DNA of 64,000 bases from Dugong dugon (GCA_030035585.1 CM057469.1:118522650-118586649); one strand, 5' to 3'. Shown: positions 1-12,439, counted from the first letter of the stretch. The notes: generated by a model from the sequence alone, not told the origin. A program made the numbers and translations.

Positions 1-199
1 ATAAAAGAGCATTCTGAAAAACTATACTCCAAAAAAATTTGAAAACCTAGACGAAATGGACAAATTTCTAGAAACACAATACCTACCCAAACTATCATAA
101 AGTGATGCTGAAAATCTGAACAGACTCATAACAAAAGAAAAGATTGAAAAGGTAATTAAAAAAAAACAAAAAACAAAACAAACAAAAAAAAACTCCCAG

Positions 200-2639
200 C
201 AAAAAAAGCTCTGGCCCAGGTGGCTTCACTGGAGAATTCTACCAAACATTCAGAGGAGAGCTTATACCAGTACTACTCAAAAGATTTCATAACATAGAAA
301 AGGAAGTGACACTTCCGAATTCATTCTATGCAGATAACATAACCCTGATACCAAAACAAGGCAAAGTCACCAAAAAAAAAAAGAAAACTACAGACCAATA
401 TCTCTCATGCATATAGTTGCAAAAATTCTCAACAAAATTCTAGCCAGTAGAATTCAGCATCATATAAAAAAAAAATACACCATGAAGAAGTAGCATTCAT
501 ACCAGGTATGCAAGGATGGTTCAACATTAGAAAACTAATCAAAATAATCCACCACATAAATAAAATGAAAGAAGAGAATCACATGATCATCTCAATTGAT
601 GCAGAAAAGGCATTCTACAAAGTCCAACACCCATTCCTGATAAAAACTCTCAATCAAATAGGTATAGAAGGGAAATTTCTCAACATAATAAAGGGCATCT
701 ATGCAAAACAAATGGCCAACATCATTCTTAATGGAGAGCTGCTGAAAACATTCCCCTTGAAAACAGGAACAAGACAAGGATGCCCTTTATCACCACTCCT
801 ATTTAACATTGTGCTGGAAGTTCTAGCTAGAGCAATAAGGCAAGAAAAAGAGATAAAGGGCAACCAAATTGGTAATGAAGAAGTTAAACTGTTCCTGTTT
901 GCAGATGATATGATACTATACATATATACATATATGTATACATTTTATATATACATATAAAGACTCCATGAGAAAACTACTGGAACTAAAGGAAAGATTC
1001 AGCAGAGGAGCAGGATACAAGATAAACATACAAAAATCAGTTGGATTCCTATATACCAATAAAGAGAACGATGAAAAGGAAATCATGAAAACAATACCAT
1101 TTATAATGGTCCCTAAAAAGATAAAATACTTAGGAATAAATCTGACCAGGGATGTAAAAGACCTATACAAAGAAAACTACAAAACAACAAAACACTACTG
1201 CAAGAAACCCAAAGAGATCTACATAAACGGAAAAACACACCATGCTCATGGATTGGTAGACTCAACATCAACGTAGTGAAAATGACAATTCTACCCAAAA
1301 CAATTTATAAATACAATGCAATCCCAATCCAAATACCAACAACATTCTTTAAAGAGATGGAAAAACTAATCATTAACTTTATATGGAAACGGAAGAAGCC
1401 CCCAATAAATAAAGCTCTATTGAAGAAGAATAAACTAGGAGGCCTCACACTACCTGACCTCAGAACCTACTATACAGCTATGGTAGTCAAAACAGCCTGG
1501 TACTGGTACAATGACAGATACATTGACAAATGGAACAGAATTGAGACCCAGATGTAAATCCATCAACCTGTGGTTACCTGATCTTCGACAAGGGCCCAAA
1601 GTCCATCAAATGGGGAAAGACAGTCTTTTTCACAAACGGTGCTGGCAAAATTGGATGTCCATCTGCAAAAATATGAAACAGGACCCATACCTCACACCAT
1701 ATACAAAAACTAATTCAAAACAGATCAAAGACCTAAATATTAAGCCAAAAACTATAAAGTTCATAGAAGCAAAAATAGGATCAATGCTAGAGGCCCTCAT
1801 GCATGGCATTAACAGGATACAAACCATAACCACCAACACACAAACTTCAGAAGATAATCTAGATAACTGGAATCTTCTAAAACTCAAACACCTATGCTCT
1901 TCAAAAGACTTCACCAAAAGAGTAAAAAGAGAACCTGCAGAATGGAAAAAAAGTTTTGGATATTACAAGTCAGACAAAGGTTTAATCTCCATAATCTATA
2001 AGAAAATCCAACACCTCTACAACAAAAAGAGAAATAATCCAACTAAAAAATGGGCAAAGGAAATGAACAGACACTTCACCAAAAAAAACATTCAAGAGGC
2101 CAACATGAGGAAATGCTGGAGATCACTAGTAATTAGAGAAATGCAACTTAAACCACAGTGAGATACCATCTCACCCCAGCATTACTGGTGCAAATCAAAA
2201 ATGCTGGAAATAATAAATGTTGGAGAGGCTGCGGGGAGATCAGAACTCTTATGCGCTGCTGGTGGGAATGCATAATGATACAATTGTTTTGGAAAATGAT
2301 ACGGTGCTTCCTTAGAAAGCTAGAAATAGAAATACCATACGATCCAGCAATCCCACTCCTAGAGAAATAAGAGCCGTCACATGAATAGACATATGCACAC
2401 CCATGTTCATTGCAGCATTGTTCACAATAGCAAAAAGATGGAAACAACCTAGATGTCCATCAACAGTTAAATGGATAAACAAACTGTGCTACATACACAC
2501 AATAGAGTATTATGCAATGATAAAGACCAATGATAAATCTATGAAGCATCTCATAACATGGATGAAACTGGAAGACATAATGCAGAGTGAAATAAGTCAA
2601 TCACAAAGGGACAAATATTGTATGAGACCTCTATTGTAA
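200..2639 (+). pseudogene. Broken L1 ORF2 (reverse transcriptase and C-terminal region)
   Basis: L1 ORF2p nicks DNA and reverse-transcribes its own RNA at the target. Here only the RT core onward is present; the endonuclease would lie left of the window. The clearest frame, 508-960, shows RT motif A (DAEKAF, catalytic Asp), motif B ([11 protein letters not shown]) and motif C as FADDMILY, with both aspartates present. Right after motif C the frame runs into a TA-rich simple repeat and a stop. The thumb and C-terminal part continue in other frames at 968-1276, 1276-1557 and 1511-2161. The last C-terminal block, which holds the usual L1 terminal residues, is in 2158-2370 and 2403-2639. At least four frame changes make it a pseudogene. 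Confidence 0.92.
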
Positions 2640-3594
2640 AAACTCATGAAAAAGTTTACACACAAAAGGTAACAATCTTTGTTGGTTAAGAGGGATGGTG
2701 GGTGGGTGGGGGGAAATACTAAACAGACAATAGATAAGTAGTAACTTTGATGAAGGGTAAGACAGTACACAATATTGGGGAAGCCAGCACAACTTGTATA
2801 AGGAAAGGTCATGGAAGCTCCATAGACACATCCAAACTCCCTGAGTGACTGAATTGCTGGACAGAGTTGGAGAAGGATGTAGAACAAAACTATAACACAC
2901 AAAAAATGATCAGATTTACTGGCCTGACAGAGACTGGAGAAACTCCGAGTGTTTGGCTTCAGGACACCCTTTTGGTTCAGTGGTGAAGTCACTCCTGAGA
3001 TTCAGTGTTCAGCTGGGGATTGGACAGCCTCATAGAACAAAATGGGACTAAGGCATAGAAGTCCAGGGACAAGGATTAGAAGGCAAGAGAGGACAGGAAA
3101 GCTGGTGACAAAGAACCCAAGGTTGAGTAATGACAGTGTTGACATGTCATGGGGTTGTTAACCATTGTCACAAGGCAATAAGTGTACTGTTTAATGAGAA
3201 ACTATTTTGTTCTGTAAACCTTCATCTAAAGTACAATGACAACAACAAAAGAATTATCTATGTTAGATCAAATTGACAACAGCAACTCAAAAAGTTTGAT
3301 GGAAAGCCTAGGGGACAGTGAGTTGAAGACAATGGTGATGGAATAATTTGGAAAAGGATAGTGGGAATAGCAGCACAACGGGAAGCATGTAACTGATTTG
3401 TACATGTAGAAACTTTTAAAATGGTGTAACTTTGGCTATGTATATTTTCACCAAAAAAATGGTCCTCCAAAGTCGAGAAAGGAGAGTGTTGACATGTCGT
3501 GGAGTTGTTAACCAGTGTCATAAAACAATATGTGTACTGACTGTTTAATTAGAAACTATTTGTTCTGTAAACTTTCACCTAAAGTACAATAAAA
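2640..3594 (+). repeat. L1 copy A 3'UTR with duplicated tail
   Basis: Two tail units share the same order of words: GTTGACATGTC, GTTGTTAACC, a stretch ending in GTGTACTG, GTTTAAT, GAGAAACTATT (GAGAAACTAT or AGAAACTATT), then TTCTGTAAAC and AAAGTACAAT. Unit 1 is at about 3122-3235 and unit 2 at about 3471-3594. The linker between them (about 3249-3470) contains the kind of sequence that ends older mammalian L1s: GAATAATTTGGAAAAGG, then a TTGTACATGTAGAAA word, then a TATGTATATTTTCACC word. The same composite occurs at 54172-54604. Confidence 0.8.
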
Positions 3595-3599
3595 AAGAA

Positions 3600-4229
3600 A
3601 AAAAAGAGATCTGACAAATGTTGTGCATTCAACTGGAGTTGTAATTCAATGACTCTGTGATCTTGGTTTTCAGCAGCATCAGCACTACAGTTATAAGGAA
3701 TAAGAAATTATTTCAACAATGTCACACAATTTCTCAGTTTCAGTTCCTAATTTGAGGTAAGGATTTTGTAATTTAAGTTTGTTTCCTCTTAAGTTATCCA
3801 ATGTGATTTAGAAACAACCATCCTACCCTGAGCTTTTGTTCACTCTTCATTTACATTAAATTGGTGGATTTAAATCAGTATCTACCTGATATTCTCAATC
3901 TTCACCTTTAATGATACATTATCTGAAGTTCACACAGGTAAGAGACAGTCATCATGGGCTCTCATTTTTCCATCCTCACTACTTAAATACAATTGTCATT
4001 GCTTTGTCATCTTTTCTTAGCTTTTAACCTATACAGCAAATCTTATGATGTCCCTGAAGATCTGTTTCCTATAATCTCTTATTTAGTACTCATTGTTCAG
4101 TTAGCTAGAATTCTTATGTTGTAAGCAATAGAAACAGGCTCTATCTAAGTTATAAAGAAAAGGTAGGGCAGGAACTCTTGGACATATTTTGGGGGTATTT
4201 CCAATAACTGCCATCCATATGTCATACTG
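3600..4229. other. Unassigned intergenic sequence
   Basis: AT-rich unique-looking sequence. I see no reading frame, repeat family or RNA gene in it. Confidence 0.5.
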
Positions 4230-4345
4230 TGGTGACTTGTGTATTGCTATGATGTTGGAGGCTATGCCACTGTATTTCAAAAACAACAGGGCCAACCATG
4301 GTGGACAGGTTTCAGCAGAGCTTTCAGAATAAGACATACTAGGAA
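4230..4345 (+). mobile_element. RTE 5'-region fragment
   Basis: Short plus-strand fragment with the words GGTGACTTGTGTATTGCTATGATG, GCTATGCCACTGTATTTC, TGGACAGGTTTCAGCAGAG and AAGACATACTAGGAAG. These also appear, in reverse complement, in the RTE-derived elements at 24890-25171 and 62720-63108. In those it lies on the side opposite the RTE 3' tail, so it is read as the RTE 5' non-coding region. Confidence 0.6.
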
Positions 4346-4369
4346 GTAGCCTGGCAATCTACCAACGAA

Positions 4370-4970
4370 AGTCATAGGAAAAATTAGCCCAAAAGAGAAA
4401 TAGACCACAACTGCTACTACCTCCACCAGACCAAGACCAGAACACTAGATGGTGCTTGGCTACCATCACCAACTGCTCTGACAGACAGGGATCGCAGTAG
4501 AGAGTCCTGGACAGAGCAGGAGAAAAATGTAGAACAAAACTGAAATTCACCAAAAAAAAAAAAAAAAAAAAGACCAGACTTGCTGGTCTGACAGAGACTG
4601 GAGAAACCACAAGAGTATGGCCCCTGGACACCCTTTTAACTCAGTACTAAAGTCACTCCCAAGGTTCACCCCTCAGTCAGTGATTAGACAGTTCTATAGG
4701 GAAAATAATAACACACATGAGGAATGTGTTTCATAGTTCAGTCATGTATACGAGACTAAATGGGCACACCAGACCAAAAGCAAAGATGAGAAAACAGGGA
4801 GGAACAGGAAAACTGGACTAATGGAAACAGGGAATCTGGGGTGAAGAAGGGGAGAATGTTGACAAATTTCGGGGTTGGCAACCAATGTCATAAAACAATT
4901 TGTGTATCAATTGTTTAATGAGAAACTAATTTGCTCAGTAAATATTCATCTAAAGAACAATTATATAAAA
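4370..4970 (+). mobile_element. L1 LINE (copy B), 3'UTR only
   Basis: The 3'UTR matches copies A, C and D, with words such as AACACTAGATGGTGCTTGGCTACC and AAGACCAGACTTGCTGG, a GGACACCCTTTTAACTCAGT segment, and the final GTTGACA...GAGAAACTAAT...AAAGAACAAT tail. It is heavily 5'-truncated and has no coding sequence. An A run (4552-4571) interrupts it. The tail ends in an A-rich stretch next to the RTE at 5007. Confidence 0.85.
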
Positions 4971-5006
4971 AAAAGCCAATGGAAATCCTATGGATCACAA
5001 GAGAAT

Positions 5007-7182
5007 TGCTGTTGTTAGGTGCCATTGAGTTGGTTCCGACTCATTGCATCCTTATGTACAACAGAGTAAAACGCTGCCCGGTCCTGTGCCATCCTCACAA
5101 TCATTGTTATTCTTGAGCCCATTGTTGCAGCCACTGTGTTAATCCATCATGTTGAGGGTCTTCCTCTTTTTCGCTGGCCCTCTACTTCACCAAGCACAAT
5201 GTCCCTCTCCAGGAACTGATCCCTCCTGATAACATGTCGGAAGTATGTAAGATACAGTTTCACCATGCTTGCTGTAAGGAGCATTCTGGTTGTACTTCTT
5301 CCAAGACAGATTTGTTTGTTCTTTTGCCAGTCCATGGTATATTCAATATTCTTTGCCAACACCACTATTCAAAGGGTTAATTCTTCTTTGGTCTTCCTTA
5401 TTCATCGTTTAGCTTTCGCATGCATATGAGGTGATTGAAAACACTATGGCTTAGGTCAGGCGCACCTTAGTCTTCAAGGTAATATCTTTGCTTTTCAACA
5501 CTTTAAAGGGGTCTTTTGTAGCAGATTTGCCCAGTGTAATGCGTCTTTTGATTCCTTGACTGCTGCTTCCATGGGTGTTGATTGTGGAGCCAAGTAAAAT
5601 GAAATCCTTAACAACTTCAATCTTTTCTCCGTTTATCATGATGTTGCTTATTGGTCCAGTTGTGAGGACTTTCGTTTTCTTTGTGTTGAGGTATAATCCA
5701 TATTGAAGGCTGTGGTCTTTGATCTTCATCAGTAAGTGCTTCAAGTCCTTGTCACTTTCAGCAAGCATGGTTGTGTCATCTGTATATCAAAAGTTGTTAA
5801 TGAGTTTTCCTCCAATCCTGATGCTCCCTTCTTCTTCATACATTTCAGCTTATTGGATTATTTGTTCAGCATACAGATTGAATAAGTATGTTGAAAGGTT
5901 ACAACACTGATGCACACCTTTCCCGACTTTAAACCACGCAGTATCCCGTTGTTCATTCGAACAACTGCCTCTTGATCTATGTACAGGTTCCTCATGAGCA
6001 CAATTAGGTGTTCTGGAATTCCCATTCTTCACGAGGTTATCCATAATTTGTTATGATCCACACAGTCAAATGCCTTTGCATAGCCAAGAAAACACAGGTA
6101 AACATCTTTCTGTTATTCTCTGCTTTCACCCAGGATCCACCTAACATCAGCAATGATATCCCTGGTTCCACATCTTATTCTGAATCTGGCTTGAATTTCT
6201 GCCAGTTCACTGTTGATATACTACTGCTGTCTCTTTTGAATGATCTTCAGCAATATTTTACTTCTGGGTGATATTAATGATATAGTTCGACAATTCCTGC
6301 ATTTGTTTGGATCACTGTTCTTGGGAATAGGCATAAACACAGATCTTTTCCAGTCAGTTGGCCAGGTAGCTGTCTTCCAAATTTCTTGACATAGATGAGT
6401 GAGCACTTTCAGTGCTGCATTCATTTGTTGAAACATCTCAGTTGGTATTCCATCAATTCCTGGAGCCTTGCTCTTTGCTGATGCCTTCAGTGCAGTTTGG
6501 AGTTCTTCTTTCAGTACCATGGGTTCCTGATCATATGTACCTCCTGAAATGGTTGAACGTCGACCAATTCTTTTTGGTACAGTGACTCAGTGTATTCCTT
6601 CCATCTTCTTTTGATGCATCCTGTGTTTAATATTTTCCCCGTAGAATCCTTCAATATTGCAACGGGAGGCTTGAAATTTTTCTTTAGTTCTTTCATCTTG
6701 AGAAATGCTGAGCATGTTCTTCTCTTTTGGTTTTCTATCCCCACGTCTTTGCACATGTCATTATAATGCTTAACTTTGTCTTCTTGAGATCCCTTTGAAA
6801 TCTTCTATTCAGCTCTTTGACATCATCATTTCTTCGTTTCTCTCTAGCTACTCGATGTTGAAGAGTAAGTTTCAGAGTCTCTTCTGGCATCCATTTTTGT
6901 CCTTTCTTTCTTTCCTGTCCTTTTAATGGCCTCTTGCTTTCTTCATGTGTGATGTCCTTGATGTCATTCCACACCTCATCTGGTCTTTGGTCATCAGTGT
7001 TCAATGCGCCAAGTCTATTTTTGAGATGGCCTCTAAATTCAGGTGGGATATGCTCAAGGTCGTACTTTGGCTTTCGTGGACTTGTTCTAATTTTCTTCAG
7101 TTTCAGCTTGAACTTGAACATGAGCAATTGATTGTCAGTTCCACAGTTGGCGCCAGGCCTTGTTTTGACTGATGATATTGAG
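5007..7182 (-). mobile_element. RTE-type LINE (RTE copy A), 5'-truncated
   Basis: RTE-clade non-LTR retrotransposon reading from 7182 down to 5007. The 3' tail on this strand ends in a GTTGGAACCAACTC-type word followed by GGCACCTAACAACAAC-like sequence, shared with the AfroSINEs. Frames along the minus strand cover the end of the endonuclease region and linker (6735-7127), the RT N-terminal part with the APGIDGIPTEMF block (6221-6520), the middle RT (5850-6044) and the C-terminal part (5451-5768). The catalytic YADD box reads YTDD near 5770-5785 and is preceded by an in-frame stop. Several frameshifts are present. At about 2.2 kb this is the longest RTE copy here. Confidence 0.93.
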
Positions 7183-7356
7183 AATAGTGTATGATACAGT
7201 TCTGGAAGATAAGCCCCCTAAGTTGGAAGACACTGCTATAAAATTTGACTTGGACCCACCAATGGTGGTGAATATGGGGTAGGTCTAGGCAATGTTTCAT
7301 TCTGTTGTACATAGGGTCACCATAAGCTGGAGCTGACTTGATGGCAACTAACAACA
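7183..7356 (+). mobile_element. Short non-autonomous RTE derivative
   Basis: The left third (CAGTTCTGGAAGATAAGCCCC, GTTGGAAGACACTG) matches the RTE 5' region. The right part (GTTTCATTCTGTTGTACATAGG, then CTTGATGGCAACTAACAACAA) is the RTE 3' end. No coding sequence lies between, so it looks like an internally deleted RTE or RTE-derived SINE. It abuts RTE copy A head-on. Confidence 0.65.
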
Positions 7357-7492
7357 ATTTCCAATAAATAAAAGTTACGTGTGAAAGAATTGGTAAGAAT
7401 ATGAACTAGGACATTTCTGGAGATACAAATTTAAGAGCTCATAGATTGTTCTTCTAAGGCACTCTTCTCAGATGATTTAGACTTCCCACCTA

Positions 7493-7690
7493 ACCCACTG
7501 CTGTAGACTTAATTCTGACTCATAACTACCCTATATGACAGAGTAGAACTGCCCTCATAGGGTTTTCAAAGCTGTAAATCATTACAGAAGCAGACTGCCA
7601 CATCTTTCTCCTGTGGAGCAGTTGGTGGTTTCAAACTGCCAACCTTCTGGTTAGCAACCAAGTGCTTAACCACTATACCACCAGGGCTCC
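7493..7690 (-). mobile_element. AfroSINE
   Basis: tRNA-derived SINE of afrotherian genomes, antisense. Reading down from 7690 it starts GGAGCCCTGGTGG, has an A-box region (TATAGTGGTTAAGCACTTGG) and a B-box-like GTTTGAAACC. It ends with the ACCCTAT...GACTCATA-type tail shared with RTE. Divergent and non-coding. Confidence 0.9.
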
Positions 7691-8526
7691 TCGATTTAGA
7701 CACAATGGCTATCTATTCTAATATGCTAAATATAAGTTTCAAATTCCCAGGAGAGAATCCAACTCACCAAAATTATTTCATTTCGTCATCTCTTAATAGA
7801 TGAAATTGGACAAGGAGAAAGGACAGAAAAACATAGCCTCCAGAATGGAAGAGAAAATATGAATAAATTCTATATTTCAGCATCTGGAAATAATGACCTA
7901 TAACCGAATGGATGAAGTATGGATTTTTTTCTTTTGAAATGTTGAGTTTTGATTAATAGAACACTATCCAAGTAGAAGTGTCTGTCAAGTCGTTTAGAAA
8001 ACTAGATATTAGGATATATAATTCGAATGAAGATGAATATTTGGAAATTATTTTATAGATGAAATGTTTGAAGCTCTAAGATGAATGAAAACTCTCAGAG
8101 AAAGAATTATGTGGAAAAAAAGCCAAGGACAAATCTCGCAGATACCCGTATTTATCAGAGTAGAAGTAAGAGTGAAGTAAATTAAACAGTTAGAAACAGG
8201 CAGATAAGGAAGTGGACAAGAGAACTGTAAAATACTAGGGAGAAAAGATATTTTAAAGGAAGGTATTATATAATCTACAGCCAATATCACCCTCAACAGT
8301 AAAAAGTTAAAATGTTTATTATGAAAGTCTAAAATGAAAAAAAATATGTTTGCTATCCTTTTATTATTTATTATTGCTCTAAAAGTGTGTCAGGTGACAA
8401 AAAAAACCCCACAAATTTATCTCATCCGTAAGTATACATATTGCTATGAGTCAAAATTGAGTTGACAGCAACAGGAGAATTGGCCATTTTTATTTTTATT
8501 TAAATATACTAAGCTCATTCTCAGCT
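7691..8526. other. Unassigned sequence with a small SINE/RTE tail fragment
   Basis: AT-rich, with no gene seen. About 8436-8475 (ATTGCTATGAGTCAAAATTG, then GACAGCAACAG) looks like an isolated AfroSINE/RTE 3' tail on the plus strand. The rest is unassigned. Confidence 0.45.
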
Positions 8527-9408
8527 TGTTGTTGTTGTTAGGTGCCGTCAAGTCTGTTCCGACTCATAGCAACCCTACGTACAACAGAATGAAACATGCT
8601 GTGTCCTGAGCCATCCTCAAAATTGTTGTTATACTTGAGCCCATTGTTGCAGTCACTGTGTCAATCCATCTTGTTGAAGGTCTTCCTCTTTTTTGCTGAC
8701 CCTCTACTTTACCAAGCATGATATCCTTCTCCGGGGACTGGTCTCTCCTGATAACACTCCCAAAGTACGTGAGATGAAGTCTTGCCATCCACAGTTCTAA
8801 GGAGCATTCTGGCTGTACTTCTTCCAAGAAAGATTTGTTCACTCTTTTGGCAGTCCATGGTACATTCAATATTTTTTGCCAACATCATAATTCAAAGACA
8901 TCAATACTTCTTCAGTTTTCCTTATTTATTTTCAGCTTTTGCATGCATACGAGGTGCTTGAAAACACCGTAGCTTGCGTGCGGTGCACCTTAGTCCTTAA
9001 AGTCTCATCTTCACTTTTTAACACTTTAAAGAGGTCTTTTGTGTCAGATTTGCCCAACACAATTTGTCATTTGGTTTCTTGACTGCTGCTTCCAAGGAAA
9101 TTGATTGTGGACCCAAGTAAAATGAAATCCTTGACAACTTCAATCTTTTCTCTGTTTATCACGATGTTGCTTATTGGTTCAGTTGTGCAAATTTTTGTTT
9201 TGTTTATGTTGAGATGTAATCCATATGGAAGGCTGTAGTCTTTGATCTTCATCAGTAAATGTGTCAAGCCCTCTTCACTTTCAGCAAGCAAGGTTGTGTC
9301 ATCTGCGTAACACAGGTTGTTAATGAGTCTTCATCTAATCCTGATGCTCCACTCTTCTTCATATAGTCCAGGTTCTCGGATTACTTTCTCAGCATACAGA
9401 TTGAATTA
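8527..9408 (-). mobile_element. RTE-type LINE (RTE copy B), 3' half
   Basis: Minus-strand RTE with its intact 3' tail at 8527 (TTGTTGTTGTTAGGTGCC on the plus strand). The C-terminal frames are at 8564-8869 and 9067-9291. The RT catalytic motif is present as YADD near 9300-9315, followed by TTLLA. The copy stops abruptly at about 9408, where an L2-like sequence begins, so it is 5'-truncated within RT. Frameshifts separate the frames. Confidence 0.92.
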
Positions 9409-9414
9409 GTATTC

Positions 9415-9740
9415 ACAGCACAGATTTGTTTTATTTGCCTTGTCTTCTTTTTCCCAAATTCTTGATAGTCTTCATTACCCTGGTGCATGTTCAAAAGATA
9501 CTTCTTCAAAGGTACTTTCCCTAACCATTCTAATGTTGCTTTTTGCCCAGCCTGGGCCAGCCTATCATAATCCTGATTTATTTTCTTCATATTCTCATTT
9601 GATGTAAAACTACTTTAATTACTCATTAATTTTTTATATGCCTTCTTTCCCATAGCATAAATTCCACATGAGCAGGAAATGCGTCTGTCTTGTGCAGTAT
9701 AATATCCCCAATGCCTAGATTTTTGCCTGGCCATGGATAA
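9415..9740 (+). mobile_element. L2 LINE 3' fragment
   Basis: Ancient LINE2-like end: TACTTTCCCTAACCATTCTAA, then CACATGAGCAGGAAATGCGTC, then CCCCAATGCCTAGATTTTTGCCTGG, the usual order of an L2 3' region. Strongly diverged. Low-level resemblance only. Confidence 0.5.
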
Positions 9741-10759
9741 AGTAACTGCCCAACCCCACCCCACCACCCGCCCCAGTTACTAGATACAGTAAGTATGTAT
9801 GTAGCTGGGATTCAACAGTGGTATTCATACTCCAGAGTCGAGGTGTAGCAATGCAGTAAGAACTACAATGGTGCTGTAATGATGCAGAAACCTGCAGGTT
9901 AAAGTGAAGAGGCTGTATAGTCTTCATTCCAGACTCACCTTCTTTAATCATCAAGTCCAGAAAACCTTTCCCATATCTCATTTATATGCTCTTTTACAGA
10001 AATGGTAGCCACCCTTTTGATTACCATCAAGTGAAACTGGATGATAAGTCATTTCAGGTGGAGAAGAAAACATAGGTCAAGGAAAAGATTGTGTCTGAAA
10101 CGGCTGAACCTGGACAGATTTTGATAGGTGTGACATCACTTTGGAAAATTTTAATTTAAAGAATGAAAGTTTTGTTAGTGTAAGTCTTCTGAAACTCTCT
10201 TTTCACCCTGCTTTTCTAGCCTCAGGGAATATATTACCTCCCCAAGGAGTGTTTCTTTTTTGATGATGGCAGTATCTCATGCCTGTGGGGAAAGTAGATG
10301 AGTTGGCTGGATTAACAGAAGGGGCCATGAATGAGAACATGTGAGCGGCATCTGTGTGGATGTGTTAAGGGAGAGTTGGGGGAGGAAGGGTGTGGGGTGC
10401 GAGTGAAACTGGGCCAATATCTTGAGCTGCTTTGAATCTGTTTTCTCAGAGCTGAGAATCAGCAGGTGTAGCACACACCTTCTGGACATTTTTGCCTGTG
10501 AAATTTGAGTGCGAAGTGCTCAATAGAAAATTGGTCGCTGTTTATATAAAGAGAAAAAAAAAATTACTGCTGGGCTAACTTTGTCTCTTACAGAGAGAGG
10601 CCTAGGGGAACAAAGTCCACTTGTCTCTTCATAGTCTCACCAATGTGCTTAGGACGGGTGGGTGTGGGGGTGTTTGGAGGTGGGTAGCCTTGACCTTTAG
10701 TACTGTTGCTGAACTCTGAGACCACATCTGCAATGTGTCACTATCCTTCAAAAGACATC
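9741..10759. other. Unassigned sequence
   Basis: Contains a C-rich run (about 9752-9775) and GT/GGGTGTGGGG-rich stretches (10375-10400, 10655-10680). No repeat family or coding exon recognised. Confidence 0.45.
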
Positions 10760-11170
10760 CTGACACTTGTACATCATTGCCAGAAGTATAAACTGGTAAA
10801 TCCATGTGGAGTACCATTTGGCAATAACTATCAAATTGAAAATGCATCATCTCTTTGACCAAGTATTCGTCTGCTAGGAATTTAAACTGTGTCTATATTA
10901 ACAAAAATACGTGTGTGAAGATGGTCATCACAGTATAGTTTGTATCTGTAAAGAACTGAAAGCAACATAAATGACAATCAGGAATTGGTTAAGTAATATT
11001 CATGATAATTTTGTAAAGCGTGAATATTATACAGCTATGAAAACAGAGATGTATAGAAGTGCATGTGCTAATGTGAGAATATACCAGAGATATTTGAAGT
11101 GAGGCAAGAAAGTCACAATACTCTGAGTATAATATGATCCCAAGTTAGCTATACAAATAATGGCAAGATT
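10760..11170 (+). mobile_element. Old L1 (L1M-type) ORF2 C-terminal/3'UTR fragment
   Basis: Diverged L1 with the order expected near the ORF2 end: a word like AGTACCATTTGGCAATAACT, then AAAGAACTGAAAGCAACATAA, ATGACAATCAGGAATTGG, TTATACAGCTATGAAAACAG and AGTATAATATGATCCC. No frame survives. A 3'UTR-like piece at 12440-12655 may be the rest of the same element. Confidence 0.7.
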
Positions 11171-12439
11171 TTTAATTTTTATATCAGCTGAAGAACATGT
11201 AATTACTTAAGAGAATGAACAATAGGTCCAAATGAAGAAAACCCTGCTATTCCTTACTCTGGAACATGGTTGATAGATTTGCCCACGTAAGCAGCTGTTG
11301 GTTTGTTTTACAGATTCCATCCTTGTGACTTCTTATTTGACATTCGTATTTAAACCACCGTTTATTTCCTTTGTCCACACCATATTAATTTGTATGAAGT
11401 GTTTCTCCATTTGGCATTCTCCCTGGCCTCTAAGTTTCTCAATTACAGGTATTACTGATGACATCTACCTATTCCTTTGAGATGCTTCCCTAAGTCCCTG
11501 AAATTGAATTCCGTATACTTTGTGCAGTATGTTTAGGTTAGGTAAGTTCCACATTTTAAAATATCTGAAACATATTTTCCAAATTTTGTGAAAATCTTTC
11601 CAGTTTTTTTCATGAGAGTTCGTAACAGCGAAGAAGAAATACTATTTTGTTTATATTAATTAATTGTGTAGCCTTCCATGTATCCTATTAACATGAAGTC
11701 CAGTATTTCCCTTCAGAGGGCCTCTACCCCTCTCTATCCCCTCCTCCCCCCAAGTTGAAGACCTAAGAACATTTGGGCTGATTTTGGCTAAAGAGTTCAC
11801 TCAAGTGTCTGCTTCCCAGACGGAGTGAAAACATGAGTTCATTTACCTCAGTACTTCTAGTATTTCCCACCTGGAGTTTCTGTGCAAGGCTGTACAAACA
11901 GTTCAACAGGCAAAGCTTATCTATTACAACTAGGTACACATGTTTGTCTGAATACTTGCTGCAGCCTCAGCAGTCTGTTCTTCATAGAAGCCAATCCTCC
12001 TTCCTTAACAGTGATAAACCTGACTTCCCCAAGTTGCAATTATTGTTGCCTAGGCAATAATAATGATTCCCCACAAGTTCCCCAGGCATAAGCTGAACCC
12101 CAGAAGGCTGTGTTTGTACAGGTTCCAGAGTTTGCTACCTCATGAACCTAGAAACCCAATCTTGTCTCATGGTTACTAATGTGATGGGGCAGCTTTTCAA
12201 AGCGTAAGAGTTCATGTTACATTCCACTTGCCTGGACAATCGGCTACTCATTTTACATCCAATTTTAGAAGGCAGCTACCCTTTGATTAAGGAGCCCTGG
12301 TGGCCTGTTTGTGTCAATATGGTGAACTAGCTAGTAGTTCTCTTGGCAAATATGAGTTAAAAATAACAAATTTAAATTATGGCAGGCACTTCTTCTGGTA
12401 AGACATTCTTCTATACCTGTAATGGAAAGATTTATAAAT
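11171..12439. other. Unassigned sequence between two L1M pieces
   Basis: No repeat family recognised. Around 12291 there is a 14-base GGAGCCCTGGTGGC word like an AfroSINE head, with no SINE body following. Short frames at 11833-12060 and 11882-12091 resemble nothing I know. Confidence 0.4.

Larger units (their letters stand above)
1..3594 (+). mobile_element. L1 LINE (copy A), ORF2 3' part plus 3'UTR
   Basis: Retrotransposon that enters from the left edge of the window. ORF2 reverse transcriptase and C-terminal segments run to about 2639, followed by a G-rich 3'UTR with a GGTGGGTGGG run near 2700 and two copies of a characteristic 3' tail (about 3122-3235 and 3471-3594). The last tail ends in an A-rich stretch. 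Several frameshifts and simple-repeat expansions (A-rich at 150-200, TA-rich at 918-958) show it is dead. The 3'UTR matches copies B, C and D in this window, so these form one lineage. Family identity is well supported; the subfamily is not determined. Confidence 0.93.

Noticed and set aside
12288..12305. AfroSINE start (GGAGCCCTGGTGGC)
   Set aside because: The sequence after it does not follow the SINE and no tail is found downstream.
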